The notes beneath the pieces are model-generated. The model was not told the origin of the DNA. It did no database searches and saw only the letters and a program-made list of their open reading frames with translations. This document shows positions 8,431-18,820 of a stretch of DNA of 64,000 bases, one piece after another. Location of the stretch: NCBI RefSeq assembly GCF_041434935.1, contig NZ_CP107964.1:3844001-3908000 (forward strand), written 5' to 3'. Origin of the DNA: Kitasatospora sp. NBC_00374. GTDB taxonomy: Bacteria; Actinomycetota; Actinomycetes; Streptomycetales; Streptomycetaceae. Position 1 is the stretch's first letter. The number at the start of each line of letters is the position of its first letter. Both the position numbers and the translations under genes were made by a program.

Positions 8431-9786
8431 CTATTTCCCGTCCGTCGCCTCGCGGGCGCTGGCGGCGGCCCGTTCGAGCAGGACGGCGCGCTCGCGGGCG
8501 TTGCGGGTGAGCGCGGCGGCCCGTTCGAACTCGGCGACGGCCTCGGCGTGCCGACCGAGCCGGGCCAGCAGGTCGCCGCGGACGCCGGGCAGCAGGTGGT
8601 AGCCCTGCAGCGAGGGTTCGCCGACGAGCCGGTCGGCCAGTTCAAGGCCGGTGGCGGGGCCGAAGGCCATCCCCAGCGCCACCGCGCGGTTCAGCTCCAC
8701 CACCGGGGAGGGTGCGCGCTCGGCGAGCGCGGTGTAGAGCGCGGAGATCCGGACCCAGTCGGTGTCCTCGGGGGTGCGGGCCCGGGCGTGGCAGGCGGCG
8801 ATGGCGGCCTGCAGGGTGTACGGGCCGGGCGGGGTGGCCAGTCCCCAGGCCCGGTCGAGGGCGGCCAGGCCGCGGTGGATGAGCAGTTGGTCCCAGCGCC
8901 GCCGGTCCTGGTCGAGCAGCAGGACGGGTGCGCCGTCCGGGCCGGTCCGGGCCGCCGAGCGGGAGGCCTGGAGTTCCATCAGGCCGACCAGGCCGTGCAC
9001 CTCGGCCGAGTCGCCCATCAGGCCGGCAAGCACCCGGCCGAGCCGCATCGCCTCCTCGCAGAGCGCCGGCCGCATCCAGTCGTCGCCGGCGGTGGCCGCG
9101 TAGCCCTCGTTGAAGACCAGGTAGATCACCTCCAGGACGGAGGCGAGCCGGACGGCCAGTTCGGCGCCCTCCGGGACCTCGTACGGCACCTCGGCCCGGG
9201 CCAGCGTGCGCTTCGCCCGGACGATGCGCTGCGCGACGGTGGCCTCGGAGGTGAGGAAGGCGCGGGCGATCTCGTCCGTCCGCAGGCCGCCGATCACCCG
9301 GAGGGTCAGCGCGGTGCGGGCCTCGGTGGAGAGCACCGGGTGGCAGGCGGTGAAGACCAGCCGCAGCAGGTCGTCCTCGATGGCTTCGCCGAGCGCCGCG
9401 GCCGGATCCTCGGTGCCCGTCTGCTGCCCGGTCTCCAGTTCCTGGCCGACCTGGGCGAGCTTGCGCGCGTAGCTCCGCTCGCGGCGGATCAGGTCGATCG
9501 CCCGGTGCTTGGCGGTGGCCGTCAGCCAGGCGCCCGGGTTGGCCGGGACGCCGGCCTCGGGCCACTGCTCCAGGGCGGCGACCAGGGCGTCCTGGGCGAG
9601 TTCCTCGGCGGTGCCGAAGTCGCCGACCAGGCGGGTGAGCGCGGCCGTGATGCGGGCGGACTCGATGCGCCAGATGGCGTCGACCGCCCGGTCGGCGGCG
9701 CTGCGGTCGGCAGGCGGTGCGGGGGGACCGGATGCGGGGGGACCGGATGCGGGGCGGTCGGCTGCGGGGGTGTCCGAGGCTGTCAC
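8431..9786 (-). CDS. RNA polymerase ECF sigma factor, DUF6596 type (ECF42 group)
   Basis: 451 aa, far longer than a plain ECF sigma factor (~200 aa). Sigma2 (about residues 30-105) includes GTAEELAQDALVAALEQWP and KHRAIDLIRRERSY. Sigma4 (about 150-200) includes GLRTDEIARAFLTSEATVAQRIVRAKRTL. The long C-terminal TPR-like extension with VIYLVFNEGYAAT, YTLQAAIAACHARA and AAALTRNARERAVLLE is diagnostic of DUF6596. ECF42 factors are genomically linked to DGPF/YciI proteins rather than to anti-sigma factors, as here: the yciI gene lies 49 bp upstream on the same strand. The GTG start has a close-spaced GAGGGG. It is a paralogue of the truncated copy at the window start. Confidence 0.93.
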   Translation of the reverse strand: MTASDTPAADRPASGPPASGPPAPPADRSAADRAVDAIWRIESARITAALTRLVGDFGTAEELAQDALVAALEQWPEAGVPANPGAWLTATAKHRAIDLIRRERSYARKLAQVGQELETGQQTGTEDPAAALGEAIEDDLLRLVFTACHPVLSTEARTALTLRVIGGLRTDEIARAFLTSEATVAQRIVRAKRTLARAEVPYEVPEGAELAVRLASVLEVIYLVFNEGYAATAGDDWMRPALCEEAMRLGRVLAGLMGDSAEVHGLVGLMELQASRSAARTGPDGAPVLLLDQDRRRWDQLLIHRGLAALDRAWGLATPPGPYTLQAAIAACHARARTPEDTDWVRISALYTALAERAPSPVVELNRAVALGMAFGPATGLELADRLVGEPSLQGYHLLPGVRGDLLARLGRHAEAVAEFERAAALTRNARERAVLLERAAASAREATDGK

Positions 9787-9835
9787 AGCCCCTCATCAGA
9801 GCAGTTTCCGGCCCCGGACACCCGTGGAAACGCGG

Positions 9836-10267
9836 TCAGCCCCGGATCGGCCGCTGGTTGGCCTCGCGCCAGGCCTGCTCCTTCTCCAGCGTTTCGGCGG
9901 AGACGGCGTCGGCCGGGAAGTCGGAGGCCTCGAAGATCGGCCGGACCTCCAGCGTCTCGCCGTCGCGGAACGGCACCCGGGAGGCCCACTCGATGGCCTC
10001 CTCGCGCGAACTGACCTCGATCACCCAGTAGCCGGCCAGCAGTTCCTTGGTCTCGGCGAACGGGCCGTCGGTGACGGTGGGCTTGCCGCTGCCGGAGAAC
10101 GTCAGCCGCACGCCCTTGGAGCTGGGGTGCAGGCCGTCGCCGGCGAGCATGACGCCCGCCTTGATCAGTTCCTCGTTGTACCGGCCCATCTCGGCGATCT
10201 CCTCGGAGGTCGGCAGCACGCCGGCCTCGGAGTCGGCGTTGGCCTTGACCAGCATCATGAATCGCAT
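9836..10267 (-). CDS. YciI/DGPF domain protein, partner of the ECF42 sigma factor
   Basis: 143 aa with MRFMMLVKANADSEAG at the start and the signature DGPFAETKELLAGYWVIEV at about residues 67-85. These are the hallmarks of YCII-related DGPF proteins, which accompany and are targets of ECF42 sigma factors; their biochemical role is unclear. The start is supported by GAGGGAG about 8 bases upstream. It is first in a two-gene operon with the sigma factor, downstream of a promoter matching the ECF42 motif at 10323-10349. Confidence 0.92.
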   Translation of the reverse strand: MRFMMLVKANADSEAGVLPTSEEIAEMGRYNEELIKAGVMLAGDGLHPSSKGVRLTFSGSGKPTVTDGPFAETKELLAGYWVIEVSSREEAIEWASRVPFRDGETLEVRPIFEASDFPADAVSAETLEKEQAWREANQRPIRG

Positions 10268-10322
10268 CGTCTGCTCCCTCGTCCTGGGCCCGGTGGGCCC
10301 GCTCGGTGCCTTCACCCCGTAC

Positions 10323-10349
10323 GTCGAACGGGCGGTGGCCGGTTCGACA
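10323..10349 (-). promoter_or_regulatory. Putative ECF42-dependent promoter of the yciI-sigma operon
   Basis: Read on the minus strand, TGTCGA (10349-10344) is followed by exactly 17 bases and CGAC (10326-10323), about 55 bases before the yciI ATG. From memory, ECF42 promoters studied in Streptomyces carry TGTCGA at -35 and a CGA/TC-type -10. The match implies autoregulation. GTCGAA/TTCGAC half-sites around it also form an inverted repeat (10343-10359). Confidence 0.65.
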
Positions 10350-10385
10350 GGCGGTCGAAGATTTTTCCCAGGTCCTCCCCGGCGC

Positions 10386-12110
10386 CTACTTCTGCTCCGG
10401 CGCCGCCGGCTCGCCCGTGTTCTGCAGCCGGTCGAGCTCCGCGATCGCCGGGTGGTGGAGGTCGAAGGCCGGGCACTCCGAGCGGATCCGCGGCAGGGTG
10501 ACGAAGTTGTGCCGGGGCGGCGGGCAGGAGGTCGCCCACTCCAGCGAGCGGCCGTAGCCCCAGGGGTCGTCGCCCTCGACCCTGGCGCCGCTGCGGCGGG
10601 TCAGCCAGACGTTGTACAGGAACGGGAGGGTGGACAGGCCCAGCAGGAACGAGCCGATGGTGGAGACCGTGTTGAGCGTGGTGAAGCCGTCCGAGGCCAG
10701 GTAGTCGGCGTAGCGGCGGGGCATGCCCTCGGCACCGAGCCAGTGCTGGACCAGGAACGTGAGGTGGAAGCCGACGAAGAGCGTCCAGAAGTGGATCGCG
10801 CCGACGCGCTCGTCCAGCATCCGGCCGGTCATCTTGGGCCACCAGAAGTAGAAGCCGGCGAACATCGCGAAGACCACCGTGCCGAACACCACGTAGTGGA
10901 AGTGGGCCACCACGAAGTAGCTGTCCGAGACGTGGAAGTCGATCGGCGGCGAGGCCAGCAGCACCCCGGTGAGCCCGCCGAAGAGGAAGGTGACCAGGAA
11001 GCCGATGCTCCACAGCATCGGCGTCTCGAAGCTGAGCGAGCCGCGCCACATGGTGCCGATCCAGTTGAAGAACTTCACCCCGGTCGGGACGGCGATGAGC
11101 AGCGTCATGATCGAGAAGAACGGCAGCAGCACCTGCCCGGTGACGAACATGTGGTGCGCCCAGACCGTCACCGAGAGCCCGGTGATCGCGATGGTGGCGG
11201 CGATCAGGCCGGTGTAGCCGAAGATCGGTTTGCGGCTGAAGACCGGGATGATCTCGGTGATGATGCCGAAGAACGGCAGCGCGATGATGTAGACCTCGGG
11301 GTGGCCGAAGAACCAGAACAGGTGCTGCCAGAGCATCGTCCCGCCGTTGACCGGGTCGAAGACGTGCGCGCCGAACTTCCGGTCCGCCTCCAGGGCGAGC
11401 AGCGCGGCGGCCAGGACGGGGAAGGCGAAGAGCACCAGGATGCTGGTGAAGAGGATGTTCCAGACGAAGATCGACATCCGGAACATCGTCATGCCGGGCG
11501 CCCGCAGGCAGACGATGGTGGTGATGAAGTTGACCGAGCCGAGGATCGTCCCGAAGCCGGAGAACGCCAGCCCCATGATCCACATGTCGCCGCCGACGCC
11601 GGGCGAGTGCAGGGCACCGGACAGCGGGGTGTAGGCGAACCAGCCGAAGTCCGCGGCGCCGTCCGGGGTCAGGAAGCCGCCGACGGCGATCAGCGAGCCG
11701 AACAGGTAGAACCAGTACGCCAGCGCGTTCAGCCGGGGGAAGGCCACGTCGGGCGCGCCGATCTGCAGCGGCATGAACCAGTTGGCGAAGCCCGCGAACA
11801 GCGGCGTCGCGAACATCAGCAGCATGATCGTGCCGTGCATCGTGAACGCCTGGTTGAACTGCTCGTTCGTGACGATCTGGGTGCCCGGCCGGGCCAGTTC
11901 GGCCCGCATCACCATCGCCAGCACCCCGCCGACCAGGAAGAACGCGAACGAGGTGACCATGTACAGGGTGCCGATCTGCTTGTGATCGGTCGTGGTCAGC
12001 CAGACGGCGAGGGCCCGGCCCCGGCGGGCCCTGCGGACGGCGCGCCGGCGGGCGCGCTGGGTCGGAGGGCGGGACGGGGAGCTCAGGTCCTCCTGGGGCA
12101 GAAACGTCAC
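10386..12110 (-). CDS. ctaD: Cytochrome c oxidase subunit I (aa3-type)
   Basis: 574 aa with about 12 membrane segments. It is the catalytic subunit that reduces O2 and pumps protons. Visible ligands and motifs are [10 protein letters not shown] (heme a His), [17 protein letters not shown] (CuB His and the cross-linked Tyr), WAHHMFVTG (CuB His pair) and [10 protein letters not shown] (heme a3/a His pair). The GTG at 12110 is preferred because GGAAGG lies upstream at good spacing and the protein then has normal length; a TTG at 12167 would add 19 residues. No ctaC, ctaE or ctaF is nearby, so this is a solitary, probably secondary, ctaD. Confidence 0.93.
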   Translation of the reverse strand: MTFLPQEDLSSPSRPPTQRARRRAVRRARRGRALAVWLTTTDHKQIGTLYMVTSFAFFLVGGVLAMVMRAELARPGTQIVTNEQFNQAFTMHGTIMLLMFATPLFAGFANWFMPLQIGAPDVAFPRLNALAYWFYLFGSLIAVGGFLTPDGAADFGWFAYTPLSGALHSPGVGGDMWIMGLAFSGFGTILGSVNFITTIVCLRAPGMTMFRMSIFVWNILFTSILVLFAFPVLAAALLALEADRKFGAHVFDPVNGGTMLWQHLFWFFGHPEVYIIALPFFGIITEIIPVFSRKPIFGYTGLIAATIAITGLSVTVWAHHMFVTGQVLLPFFSIMTLLIAVPTGVKFFNWIGTMWRGSLSFETPMLWSIGFLVTFLFGGLTGVLLASPPIDFHVSDSYFVVAHFHYVVFGTVVFAMFAGFYFWWPKMTGRMLDERVGAIHFWTLFVGFHLTFLVQHWLGAEGMPRRYADYLASDGFTTLNTVSTIGSFLLGLSTLPFLYNVWLTRRSGARVEGDDPWGYGRSLEWATSCPPPRHNFVTLPRIRSECPAFDLHHPAIAELDRLQNTGEPAAPEQK

Positions 12111-12295
12111 GGCGGCGCACCTTCCGCGCCCGGCCCGGGCCGGGGTGCTCGACGGCTGATCCCGCAAGCACTACCAGCCGCCGTACGGGGATGCCCGGGA
12201 CGCGCCGGGCCCGCCCCGTCCGGTACCCCGGGAAGCGCAACCGGCCGTCGGGCGTGCCCCGGGGATCGCCGGACCGGGCCTCGTCCGGCGAGGGC

Positions 12296-13153
12296 CTAAC
12301 GCCCCGCCAGCTTCTCCAGCCGGGCGATCCGCTCCCGCATCGGCGGGTGGGTGGAGAACAGCCGGGCCCCGAACTCCCCGGGCCGGAACGGGTTGGCGAT
12401 CATCATGTGACTGGCCGTCTGGATCTGCGGCTCGGGCGGCAGCGGGAGCCGCCGGGTGCCGGCGTCGAGCTTGCGCAGGGCGCTGGCGAGGGCCAGCGGA
12501 TCCCCGGTGATCCGGGCACCGTCGGCATCGGCCTGGTACTCGCGGGAGCGGCTGACGGCCAGCTGGATCAGCCCGGCCGCGAGCGGCCCGAGGATCATGA
12601 TCAGCAGCATCCCGAACAGGCCGGGCCCGTCGTCGTCCTCGCTGCGGCCGAACGGGATCAGCCAGGCGAAGTTGACCAGGAACATCACCACCGAGGCGAG
12701 CGCGCCCGCCACCGAGGAGATCAGGATGTCGCGGTTGTAGACGTGGCTCAGCTCGTGCCCGAGCACCCCGCGCAGCTCGCGGTCGTCCAGCAGCTGCAGG
12801 ATGCCGTCGGTGCAGCAGACCGCCGCGTTGCGCGGGTTGCGGCCGGTCGCGAAGGCGTTCGGCGCCGGGGTGGGCGAGATGTACAGCCGGGGCATCGGCT
12901 GGCGGGCCGCGGTGGAGAGCTCGCGGACGATCCGGTACAGCTGCGGAGCCTCGATCTCGCTCACCGGACGGGCCCGCATGGCCCGCAGGGCGAGTCGGTC
13001 GCTGTTCCAGTAGGCGTACGCGTTGGTGCCGATCGCGACCAGCAGGGCCACCAGGAGGCCGGTACGGCCGAAGAAGCTGCCGATCACCAGGATCAGCGCC
13101 GACAGCCCGCCGAGTAGTACAGCCGTCCTCAACCCGTTGTGCCCGCGGTGCAC
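12296..13153 (-). CDS. htpX: Membrane zinc metalloprotease HtpX homologue
   Basis: 285 aa, the typical HtpX length. Two N-terminal hydrophobic segments (about residues 10-45) precede the catalytic domain. HELSH at 133-137 gives two Zn-binding His and the catalytic Glu, and [10 protein letters not shown] supplies the downstream Glu ligand. Two more hydrophobic stretches lie between them. HtpX degrades damaged membrane proteins. The GTG start giving [16 protein letters not shown] is supported by GGAGGG about 7 bases upstream. It follows nuoN on the same strand and may serve quality control of the adjacent respiratory complex; that link is inference. Confidence 0.94.
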   Translation of the reverse strand: MHRGHNGLRTAVLLGGLSALILVIGSFFGRTGLLVALLVAIGTNAYAYWNSDRLALRAMRARPVSEIEAPQLYRIVRELSTAARQPMPRLYISPTPAPNAFATGRNPRNAAVCCTDGILQLLDDRELRGVLGHELSHVYNRDILISSVAGALASVVMFLVNFAWLIPFGRSEDDDGPGLFGMLLIMILGPLAAGLIQLAVSRSREYQADADGARITGDPLALASALRKLDAGTRRLPLPPEPQIQTASHMMIANPFRPGEFGARLFSTHPPMRERIARLEKLAGR

Positions 13154-13279
13154 GCCAGACCCTCCAAATGGTGCGCGAGGGAGCCGTCCGTCCATCCCTC
13201 TGCCCAGCTCAACGGCAGGGCGGGCCGGGTTCGTTCCCTTGTGCACCGGACGCTACCGGCCGCCGTGCGGCCCGGCAGG

Positions 13280-14788
13280 TCAGAACAGGCTGCCGGAGAC
13301 CACCTGGAGGACGAGCTGCGGGGCGAGGGACAGCACGGCCGCGCCGACGGCGGTCAGGCCGAGGGTGGCGGCCAGCGGGCCGGGCACCCGGGGCGCCGCG
13401 GGCGACCCCTCGGCGGGGGCGAACAGCTTCGCCGTCCACAGCAGGTAGTAGTAGAGCGCGATCGCCACGTTGGCGGCCATCACCACGGCCAGCCAGCCGA
13501 GCCCGGCGTCGACGGCGGCCCGGAAGACCACCACCTTGCCGAACAGGCCGATCACGCCCGGCGGCAGGCCCGCCAGGCAGAGCAGGAAGAAGGCCAGCGC
13601 GAGGGCGCTCCAGCGGTGCCGGGTGAACAGGCCGCGATGGTCGTCCAGCCGGGTGGCGCCGGAGCGCTGGACGACCGCGACCACGCCGAAGGCGCCCAGA
13701 TTGACCAGGCCGTAGATCAGCGCGTACGCGACGGTCGCGCCGAGCGGCTCGCCCGAACCCGCGTAGCCGGCGGCGGCCACCGGGACGAGCAGGTAGCCGG
13801 CCTGACCGACCGAGGACCAGGCGAGCAGCCGTACCGCGCTGTGCTCGGTGCCGGAGCGCTGGCGCAGCGCGCCGGCGTTGCCGACCGTCATGGTCAGCGC
13901 GGCGAGCACGGCGAGGGCCAGCCCCCAGGTGTGCCCGTACGGGCGGAACGCCACGGTGGTGACCAGCGCGAGGCCGGACAGACCGGAGGCCTTGCCGACC
14001 ACCGAGAGGTAGCCGGCCACCGGCAGCGGGGCGCCGGTGTAGGTGTCGGGCACCCAGAAGTGGAACGGGACGGCGGCGACCTTGAACACGAAACCGACCA
14101 GGGTGAGCACGGCACCGGCCTCGGCCAGCGGCTTGAGCTGTGCGGGCGCGTGCAGCAGGCCGTCCGCGATCGTGGCGAGGTGGACGGAGCCGGTCGCGGC
14201 GTAGACGAAGCTGACGCCGAGCAGCATCACGGCGGTGGCGGTGACCGAGGACAGGAAGAACTTGAGCGCGCTCTCGGCGCCGCGGCCGTCGCGGCGCAGG
14301 CCGACCAGGGCGAAGGCGGGCAGCGAGGCCACCTCCAGGGCGATGATCAGCGTCGCCAGGTCGCGGGAGGCGGGCAGCAGGGCGGCGCCGCTCGCGCTGG
14401 ACAGCAGCAGGAACCAGTACTCGCCGCCGGGCAGCTTCTCCTCGTCCACGGTGTGCAGCGACAGCAGCGCGGCGATCAGCGCGCCGCCGAGCGCGAGCAG
14501 CTGGAAGGCCAGCGCGAAGTGGTCGGCCACGTAGGAGCAGGCGCCCGCGCCCTGCAGGCAGAAGGTCGACCGGGTCTCTCCCCGGGTCAGCGGGAGCAGC
14601 GCGGCGAGCGCCAGCACCAGCCCGCCGACGGAGGCCCAGCCGAGGGCCTTCCTGCTGCGCTCGGGCAGCAGGAGGTCGGCCAGCAGCACGGCCAGCGCTG
14701 CCAGGGCCGCGACCAGCGGGGGCGCGACGGCCACCCAGTCGACGGACTGGATCAGGCGGCCCGGGTCGGTGACGGCGAGTGAGCTCAT
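13280..14788 (-). CDS. nuoN: NADH-quinone oxidoreductase subunit N (second nuo set)
   Basis: 502 aa antiporter-like membrane subunit with about 14 hydrophobic segments. Family landmarks include a conserved Glu in ALEVASLPAFALVGL, Lys in ESALKFFLSSV and FKVAAVPFHFWVPDTYTGAP. It is the last gene of the nuo operon. The ATG giving MSSLAVTDPG was chosen; a GTG at 14833, 3 bases after the nuoM stop, would add 15 residues and cannot be excluded. Confidence 0.93.
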   Translation of the reverse strand: MSSLAVTDPGRLIQSVDWVAVAPPLVAALAALAVLLADLLLPERSRKALGWASVGGLVLALAALLPLTRGETRSTFCLQGAGACSYVADHFALAFQLLALGGALIAALLSLHTVDEEKLPGGEYWFLLLSSASGAALLPASRDLATLIIALEVASLPAFALVGLRRDGRGAESALKFFLSSVTATAVMLLGVSFVYAATGSVHLATIADGLLHAPAQLKPLAEAGAVLTLVGFVFKVAAVPFHFWVPDTYTGAPLPVAGYLSVVGKASGLSGLALVTTVAFRPYGHTWGLALAVLAALTMTVGNAGALRQRSGTEHSAVRLLAWSSVGQAGYLLVPVAAAGYAGSGEPLGATVAYALIYGLVNLGAFGVVAVVQRSGATRLDDHRGLFTRHRWSALALAFFLLCLAGLPPGVIGLFGKVVVFRAAVDAGLGWLAVVMAANVAIALYYYLLWTAKLFAPAEGSPAAPRVPGPLAATLGLTAVGAAVLSLAPQLVLQVVSGSLF

Positions 14789-14836
14789 GGCGGGCTGCCC
14801 CAGGAGATGAGTGCCGGGCGGGGTGCTGAGCACGGG

Positions 14837-16390
14837 TCAGCCACCCCCGAGGAGGTTCTTGACGGCCGGGTCGGACAGGCTGAGCAGCAGGGCGGGCCAC
14901 AGGCCCGCGACCACGGTGAGCGCGGCCAGCGGCGTCCAGCTGACGGCCTCGTAGCGCTGCAGGTCGGGCAGGTCGGCGACGAGGGCCGGCTGCTTCGGGT
15001 CGCCCATGCAGACCCGCTTGACCACGACCAGCAGGTAGGCGGCGGTGAGCAGGGTGCCGAGGCCGGCCAGCACCAGGTAGGTCAGGAAGGCGGGGCGGGA
15101 CAGCCCGGCGGCCGGGTCGAAGGCGCCGAACATGGCGAGCAGTTCGCCCCAGAAGCCGGCCAGTCCCGGCAGGCCCAGGCTGGCGACGGCGGCGAAGGCG
15201 AGCAGGGCGCCGATCCGCGGTGCCCGCCCGTACAGCGCCGCGCCGGTGGCCCCGGCCAGGGTGTCGAGGTCGGCCGTGCCGTAGCGGTCCTTGACCGCGC
15301 CGACCAGGAAGAACAGCAGGCCGGTGATGAGGCCGTGGGCGATGTTGGCGAACAGCGCGCCGTTGACGCCGGCCGGGGTGAGCGAGGCGATGCCCAGCAG
15401 GACGAAGCCCATGTGGCCGACCGAGGAGAAGGCGATCAGCCGCTTGAGGTCGCCCTTGGCGCCCGGGCGGGCCAGCGCGAGGCAGGCCAGCGAGCCGTAG
15501 ACGATGCCGACGGCGGCGAACGCCCCCAGGTACGGGGCGAAGGTGGTCGCGCCCTCCGGCACGATCGGCAGCAGGACCCGGACCAGGCCGTAGGTGCCCA
15601 TCTTGAGCAGCACGCCGGCGAGCAGCACCGAGCCGACCGTGGGCGCGGCCGTGTGCGCGTCCGGCAGCCAGCTGTGCAGCGGCCAGGCGGGCGCCTTGAC
15701 GGCCAGGCCGACCAGGACGGCGAGCGCGGCGACCACCTGGGTGGTGTGGCTGAGGCCGCGGCCGTGCGCCTCGGCGAGCGCGGTCATGTCGAAGGTCCCG
15801 GCGTCGAGACCGATCAGCAGGAAGCCGAGCAGCATCACGGCCGAGCCGAGCAGGGTGTAGAGGATGAAGCGGTTGGCCGCCGGCACCTTGCGTCCGCTGC
15901 CCCAGCGGGCGATCAGGAAGTACATCGGGATCAGCACGATCTCGAAGGCCAGGAAGAACAGCACCAGGTCCAGCACCGCGAAGGTGGCGAGCATGCCGAC
16001 CTCCAGCAGGAGCAGCAGCCCGGTGAAGGCGCGGGCGCTCGGGACGCCGTCGCCGCTCGGCAGCCGCTTGGTGGAGTACACCGCGCAGAGCAGGGTGAGC
16101 AGCGCGGTGAGCACGATCAGCGGCAGTGAGATGCCGTCGACGCCGAGGTGGAGGCGGACGCCGATGGCGGGGATCCAGGCGACGTCGGTGACGGCCTGCA
16201 TCCGGCCCGGCTCGTCGTGGTCGAAGCCGGCCGCCAGGGCGACGGTGAGGGCCAGCACCGCGCCGGTGACGCCGACGCCGAGCCACAGCGCGCGCCGGTC
16301 GGCGGTCCGCGGGTCGCGGCCGAGCGGGGCCAGGGTGGCGGCGGCGCCGAGCAGCGGCAGCACCAGGAGGGCGATGAGGACTGCGTTCAT
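14837..16390 (-). CDS. nuoM: NADH-quinone oxidoreductase subunit M (second nuo set)
   Basis: 517 aa, a proton-pumping antiporter-like subunit. It contains LAFEIVLIPMYFLIARWG (conserved Glu of TM5), VKAPAWPLHSWLPDAHTAAPTVGSVLLAG and LKRLIAFSSVGHMGF, the signature NuoM/NuoL proton-channel segments. The ATG start giving MNAVLIALLVLPLLGA is clear. It lies between nuoL (49-bp gap) and nuoN, all on the minus strand. Confidence 0.95.
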   Translation of the reverse strand: MNAVLIALLVLPLLGAAATLAPLGRDPRTADRRALWLGVGVTGAVLALTVALAAGFDHDEPGRMQAVTDVAWIPAIGVRLHLGVDGISLPLIVLTALLTLLCAVYSTKRLPSGDGVPSARAFTGLLLLLEVGMLATFAVLDLVLFFLAFEIVLIPMYFLIARWGSGRKVPAANRFILYTLLGSAVMLLGFLLIGLDAGTFDMTALAEAHGRGLSHTTQVVAALAVLVGLAVKAPAWPLHSWLPDAHTAAPTVGSVLLAGVLLKMGTYGLVRVLLPIVPEGATTFAPYLGAFAAVGIVYGSLACLALARPGAKGDLKRLIAFSSVGHMGFVLLGIASLTPAGVNGALFANIAHGLITGLLFFLVGAVKDRYGTADLDTLAGATGAALYGRAPRIGALLAFAAVASLGLPGLAGFWGELLAMFGAFDPAAGLSRPAFLTYLVLAGLGTLLTAAYLLVVVKRVCMGDPKQPALVADLPDLQRYEAVSWTPLAALTVVAGLWPALLLSLSDPAVKNLLGGG

Positions 16391-16439
16391 CGGGTGCTCC
16401 AGATTCGTCCTGCGGGCCGGCGGGGTGTGCGGTGAGGGG

Positions 16440-18455
16440 TCATGAGCCGACCGCCACCAGGACGGCGAGCAGGACGGCCCCGGCGAGCAGGGCGCTCAGG
16501 TAGGTCTGGGCGTTGCCCGTCTGGGTCCGGCGGACCAGCCACCCGAGCAGGTTGGCGCCGTTTCCCGCACCCCGGACGTAGGTCTCGACGACCTCGCGGT
16601 CCAGGAAGCGGACGAGCCGGGCGGCGGCGGCCGTCGGGCGGACGAACAGCGCGCTGTACAGCCGGTCGACGCCGAAGCCGTGCTGCGCGGGCCCGTGGAG
16701 CGGGCCGAGCAGGATGCGCCCGGGGTCGGCGGGCAGGGCCTCGACGGCCGGCGGGCCGGCCTGCTCGGGCACCCGTTCGGCGCCCGCCGGGCGGACGGCC
16801 GCGCGGGCGGTGGCGGAGCGCCAGGCGGCGTACGCGATCAGGATGCCCGCGACGGCCAGGCCGGTGCCGATCACGGCGGTGGCGGTGGAGGGCCGCAGCG
16901 AGCCGCCGTCCAGCAGTTCGGGCAGCCAGTCGGTGCGCAGGCTCGTGATGCCGAAGGCCATGGTCGGGACGGCCAGCACCCACAGCGGCCAGCGCATCGC
17001 GGGCGGCTCGGCCTGGCCCGGGTCGGCCTCGTCCGGCTCGGGCGAGTACGGCGCGCCGGGCTCGGGGGCCGTGGCCGCGCCGGGGACGTCCTTGCCGTGG
17101 AAGGCGACCAGCCACATCCGGGTGGCGTAGGCGGCGGTGAGCACCGCGGTGAGTCCGGCCGAGAGCAGCACGATCCAGCCGGCCGCCGCGGGCACCGCCG
17201 AGGCGGGGGCCAGGCCGTTGGTGAGCGCCTCGCCGGTGGCGGCGTGCTCGGCGGCGGTGAACACCGCCTCCTTGCTGAAGAAGCCGGAGAACGGCGGCAG
17301 GCCGACCAGGGCGACCAGGGCGATGCCCATCGTCCAGTAGGCGTCCGGGACGCGGGCGCGCAGGCCGGACATCCGGGACATCGCGGAGATGGAGTTGGTG
17401 TGCGCGGCGTGGATCACCACACCGGCGGCCAGGAACAGCAGCGCCTTGAAGGCGCCGTGGCTGACCAGGTGGAAGACGGCGGCCTCACGGTCGCCGGAGG
17501 CCAGCGCGCCGGCCATGTAGCCGAGCTGGCCGACGGTGGAGTAGGCGAGCACCCGCTTGAGGTCGTCCTGGGCCAGGGCGCACAGCGCCGAGCCGACCAT
17601 GGTGACGGCCGCCATCACCGACAGCACCACGAGGGCGGCGCCGGAGAGCAGGAAGACCGGCATCAGCCGGGCCACCAGGTAGATGCCGGCGGCGACCATG
17701 GTCGCCGCGTGGATCAGCGCGGAGACCGGCGTCGGGCCGGCCATCGCGTCCGGGAGCCAGGTGTGCAACGGGAACTGCGCGCTCTTGCCGGCCACCCCGG
17801 CGAGCAGCAGCAGGGCGGTCAGGGTGGGGTGGCCGAGCCGGCCCTCGCCGGCGGCGGTCAGCACCCCGTCGATCCGGAAGGTCCCGGCGTCGGCGCCCAG
17901 CAGGAAGATGCCGAACAGGAACGGCACGTCGCCGAGCTTGGTGACCAGGAAGGCCTTCAGCGAGGCGGAGCGGGCGTCCGCGGTCTCCCAGTGGTGGCCG
18001 ATCAGGAAGTACGAGCAGATGCCCATGATCTCCCAGCCGACCAGCAGCACGATCAGGTCGCCGGAGTACACCACCAGGAACATCGCGGCGGTGAACAGCG
18101 AGACCAGCGCCGCGTACGAGGGGTAGCGCGGGTCGTCCTTGAGGTAGGCGGTCGAGTAGACCTGCACGCAGGTGGCGACCAGGCCGACCAGGACGGAGAT
18201 CAGCGAGCTGTAGCCGTCCAGGTGGAAGGCGAGCCAGATGTCCGGGCCGCCGGTCGGGGTGAGCCGGGTGGCGACGTCGAGGCTCTGGCCGGTGCCCAGC
18301 TGGAGTGCGACCACCAGGGCGAGCACGGCGGACGCGGCGACCGGCAGGATCGCCAGCGGCCGGGCGAAGCCGGGGGCGCGGCGGCCGGTGGCGAGGGTCG
18401 CGACCGCGCCGAGCGCGGGCAGCACGGGGACGAGGACGGGCAGCGCGAGGTTCAT
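16440..18455 (-). CDS. nuoL: NADH-quinone oxidoreductase subunit L (second nuo set)
   Basis: 671 aa, the largest antiporter-like subunit, with the C-terminal extension that forms the lateral helix. Landmarks are [19 protein letters not shown] (conserved Glu), [32 protein letters not shown] and [16 protein letters not shown]. Between ~470 and ~500 the cytoplasmic loop is enriched in Pro/Glu/Asp. The start overlaps the nuoK stop by 4 bases, suggesting translational coupling. Confidence 0.95.
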   Translation of the reverse strand: MNLALPVLVPVLPALGAVATLATGRRAPGFARPLAILPVAASAVLALVVALQLGTGQSLDVATRLTPTGGPDIWLAFHLDGYSSLISVLVGLVATCVQVYSTAYLKDDPRYPSYAALVSLFTAAMFLVVYSGDLIVLLVGWEIMGICSYFLIGHHWETADARSASLKAFLVTKLGDVPFLFGIFLLGADAGTFRIDGVLTAAGEGRLGHPTLTALLLLAGVAGKSAQFPLHTWLPDAMAGPTPVSALIHAATMVAAGIYLVARLMPVFLLSGAALVVLSVMAAVTMVGSALCALAQDDLKRVLAYSTVGQLGYMAGALASGDREAAVFHLVSHGAFKALLFLAAGVVIHAAHTNSISAMSRMSGLRARVPDAYWTMGIALVALVGLPPFSGFFSKEAVFTAAEHAATGEALTNGLAPASAVPAAAGWIVLLSAGLTAVLTAAYATRMWLVAFHGKDVPGAATAPEPGAPYSPEPDEADPGQAEPPAMRWPLWVLAVPTMAFGITSLRTDWLPELLDGGSLRPSTATAVIGTGLAVAGILIAYAAWRSATARAAVRPAGAERVPEQAGPPAVEALPADPGRILLGPLHGPAQHGFGVDRLYSALFVRPTAAAARLVRFLDREVVETYVRGAGNGANLLGWLVRRTQTGNAQTYLSALLAGAVLLAVLVAVGS

Positions 18456-18814
18456 GCGGCGGGCTGGCCCTTCAGCTCGGCTCCGGCGGGCTGTGCGGCG
18501 TCCTCGGCCGGGTCGCCGAGCGCGGTGATCCGGTCGACGTCGGCGGTGCCCCTGGTCCGGAAGACCAGCAGCACGATGGCCAGGCCCAGGCCGATCTCGG
18601 CGGCGGCGATGGTGATGGTGAACAGGGTCAGCGCCTGTCCGGCGTGCAGGGTGTCGCGCAGCCAGGCGTCGAAGGCGACCAGGTTGAGGTTGACGGCGTT
18701 GAGCATCAGCTCCACCGACATCAGCACCAGGACGACGTTCCGCCGGGCGAGCACGCCGTACACGCCGACGCTGAACAGCAGCGCGGCGAGGACGGCAGGG
18801 TAGGCGAGATGCAT
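18452..18814 (-). CDS. nuoK: NADH-quinone oxidoreductase subunit K (second nuo set)
   Basis: 120 aa with three membrane helices. [21 protein letters not shown] holds the essential Glu of helix II, and a second conserved Glu lies in [17 protein letters not shown]. It has a ~20-aa hydrophilic C-terminal tail longer than in enteric NuoK. The ATG start lies 6 bases after the nuoJ stop. Confidence 0.95.
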   Translation of the reverse strand: MHLAYPAVLAALLFSVGVYGVLARRNVVLVLMSVELMLNAVNLNLVAFDAWLRDTLHAGQALTLFTITIAAAEIGLGLAIVLLVFRTRGTADVDRITALGDPAEDAAQPAGAELKGQPAA

Positions 18815-18820
18815 CGGTGG

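Noticed and set aside
10047..12299. A 750-codon open frame antisense to ctaD rich in His, Asp, Glu and Arg
   Set aside because: High G+C leaves antisense frames open. Its composition is that of a mirrored membrane protein and ctaD is unmistakable on the other strand.
13209..16286. A 1025-codon open frame overlapping nuoN and nuoM in another minus-strand frame
   Set aside because: Arg/Pro/Gly-rich shadow frame without family features. The real genes have full NuoM/NuoN motifs.
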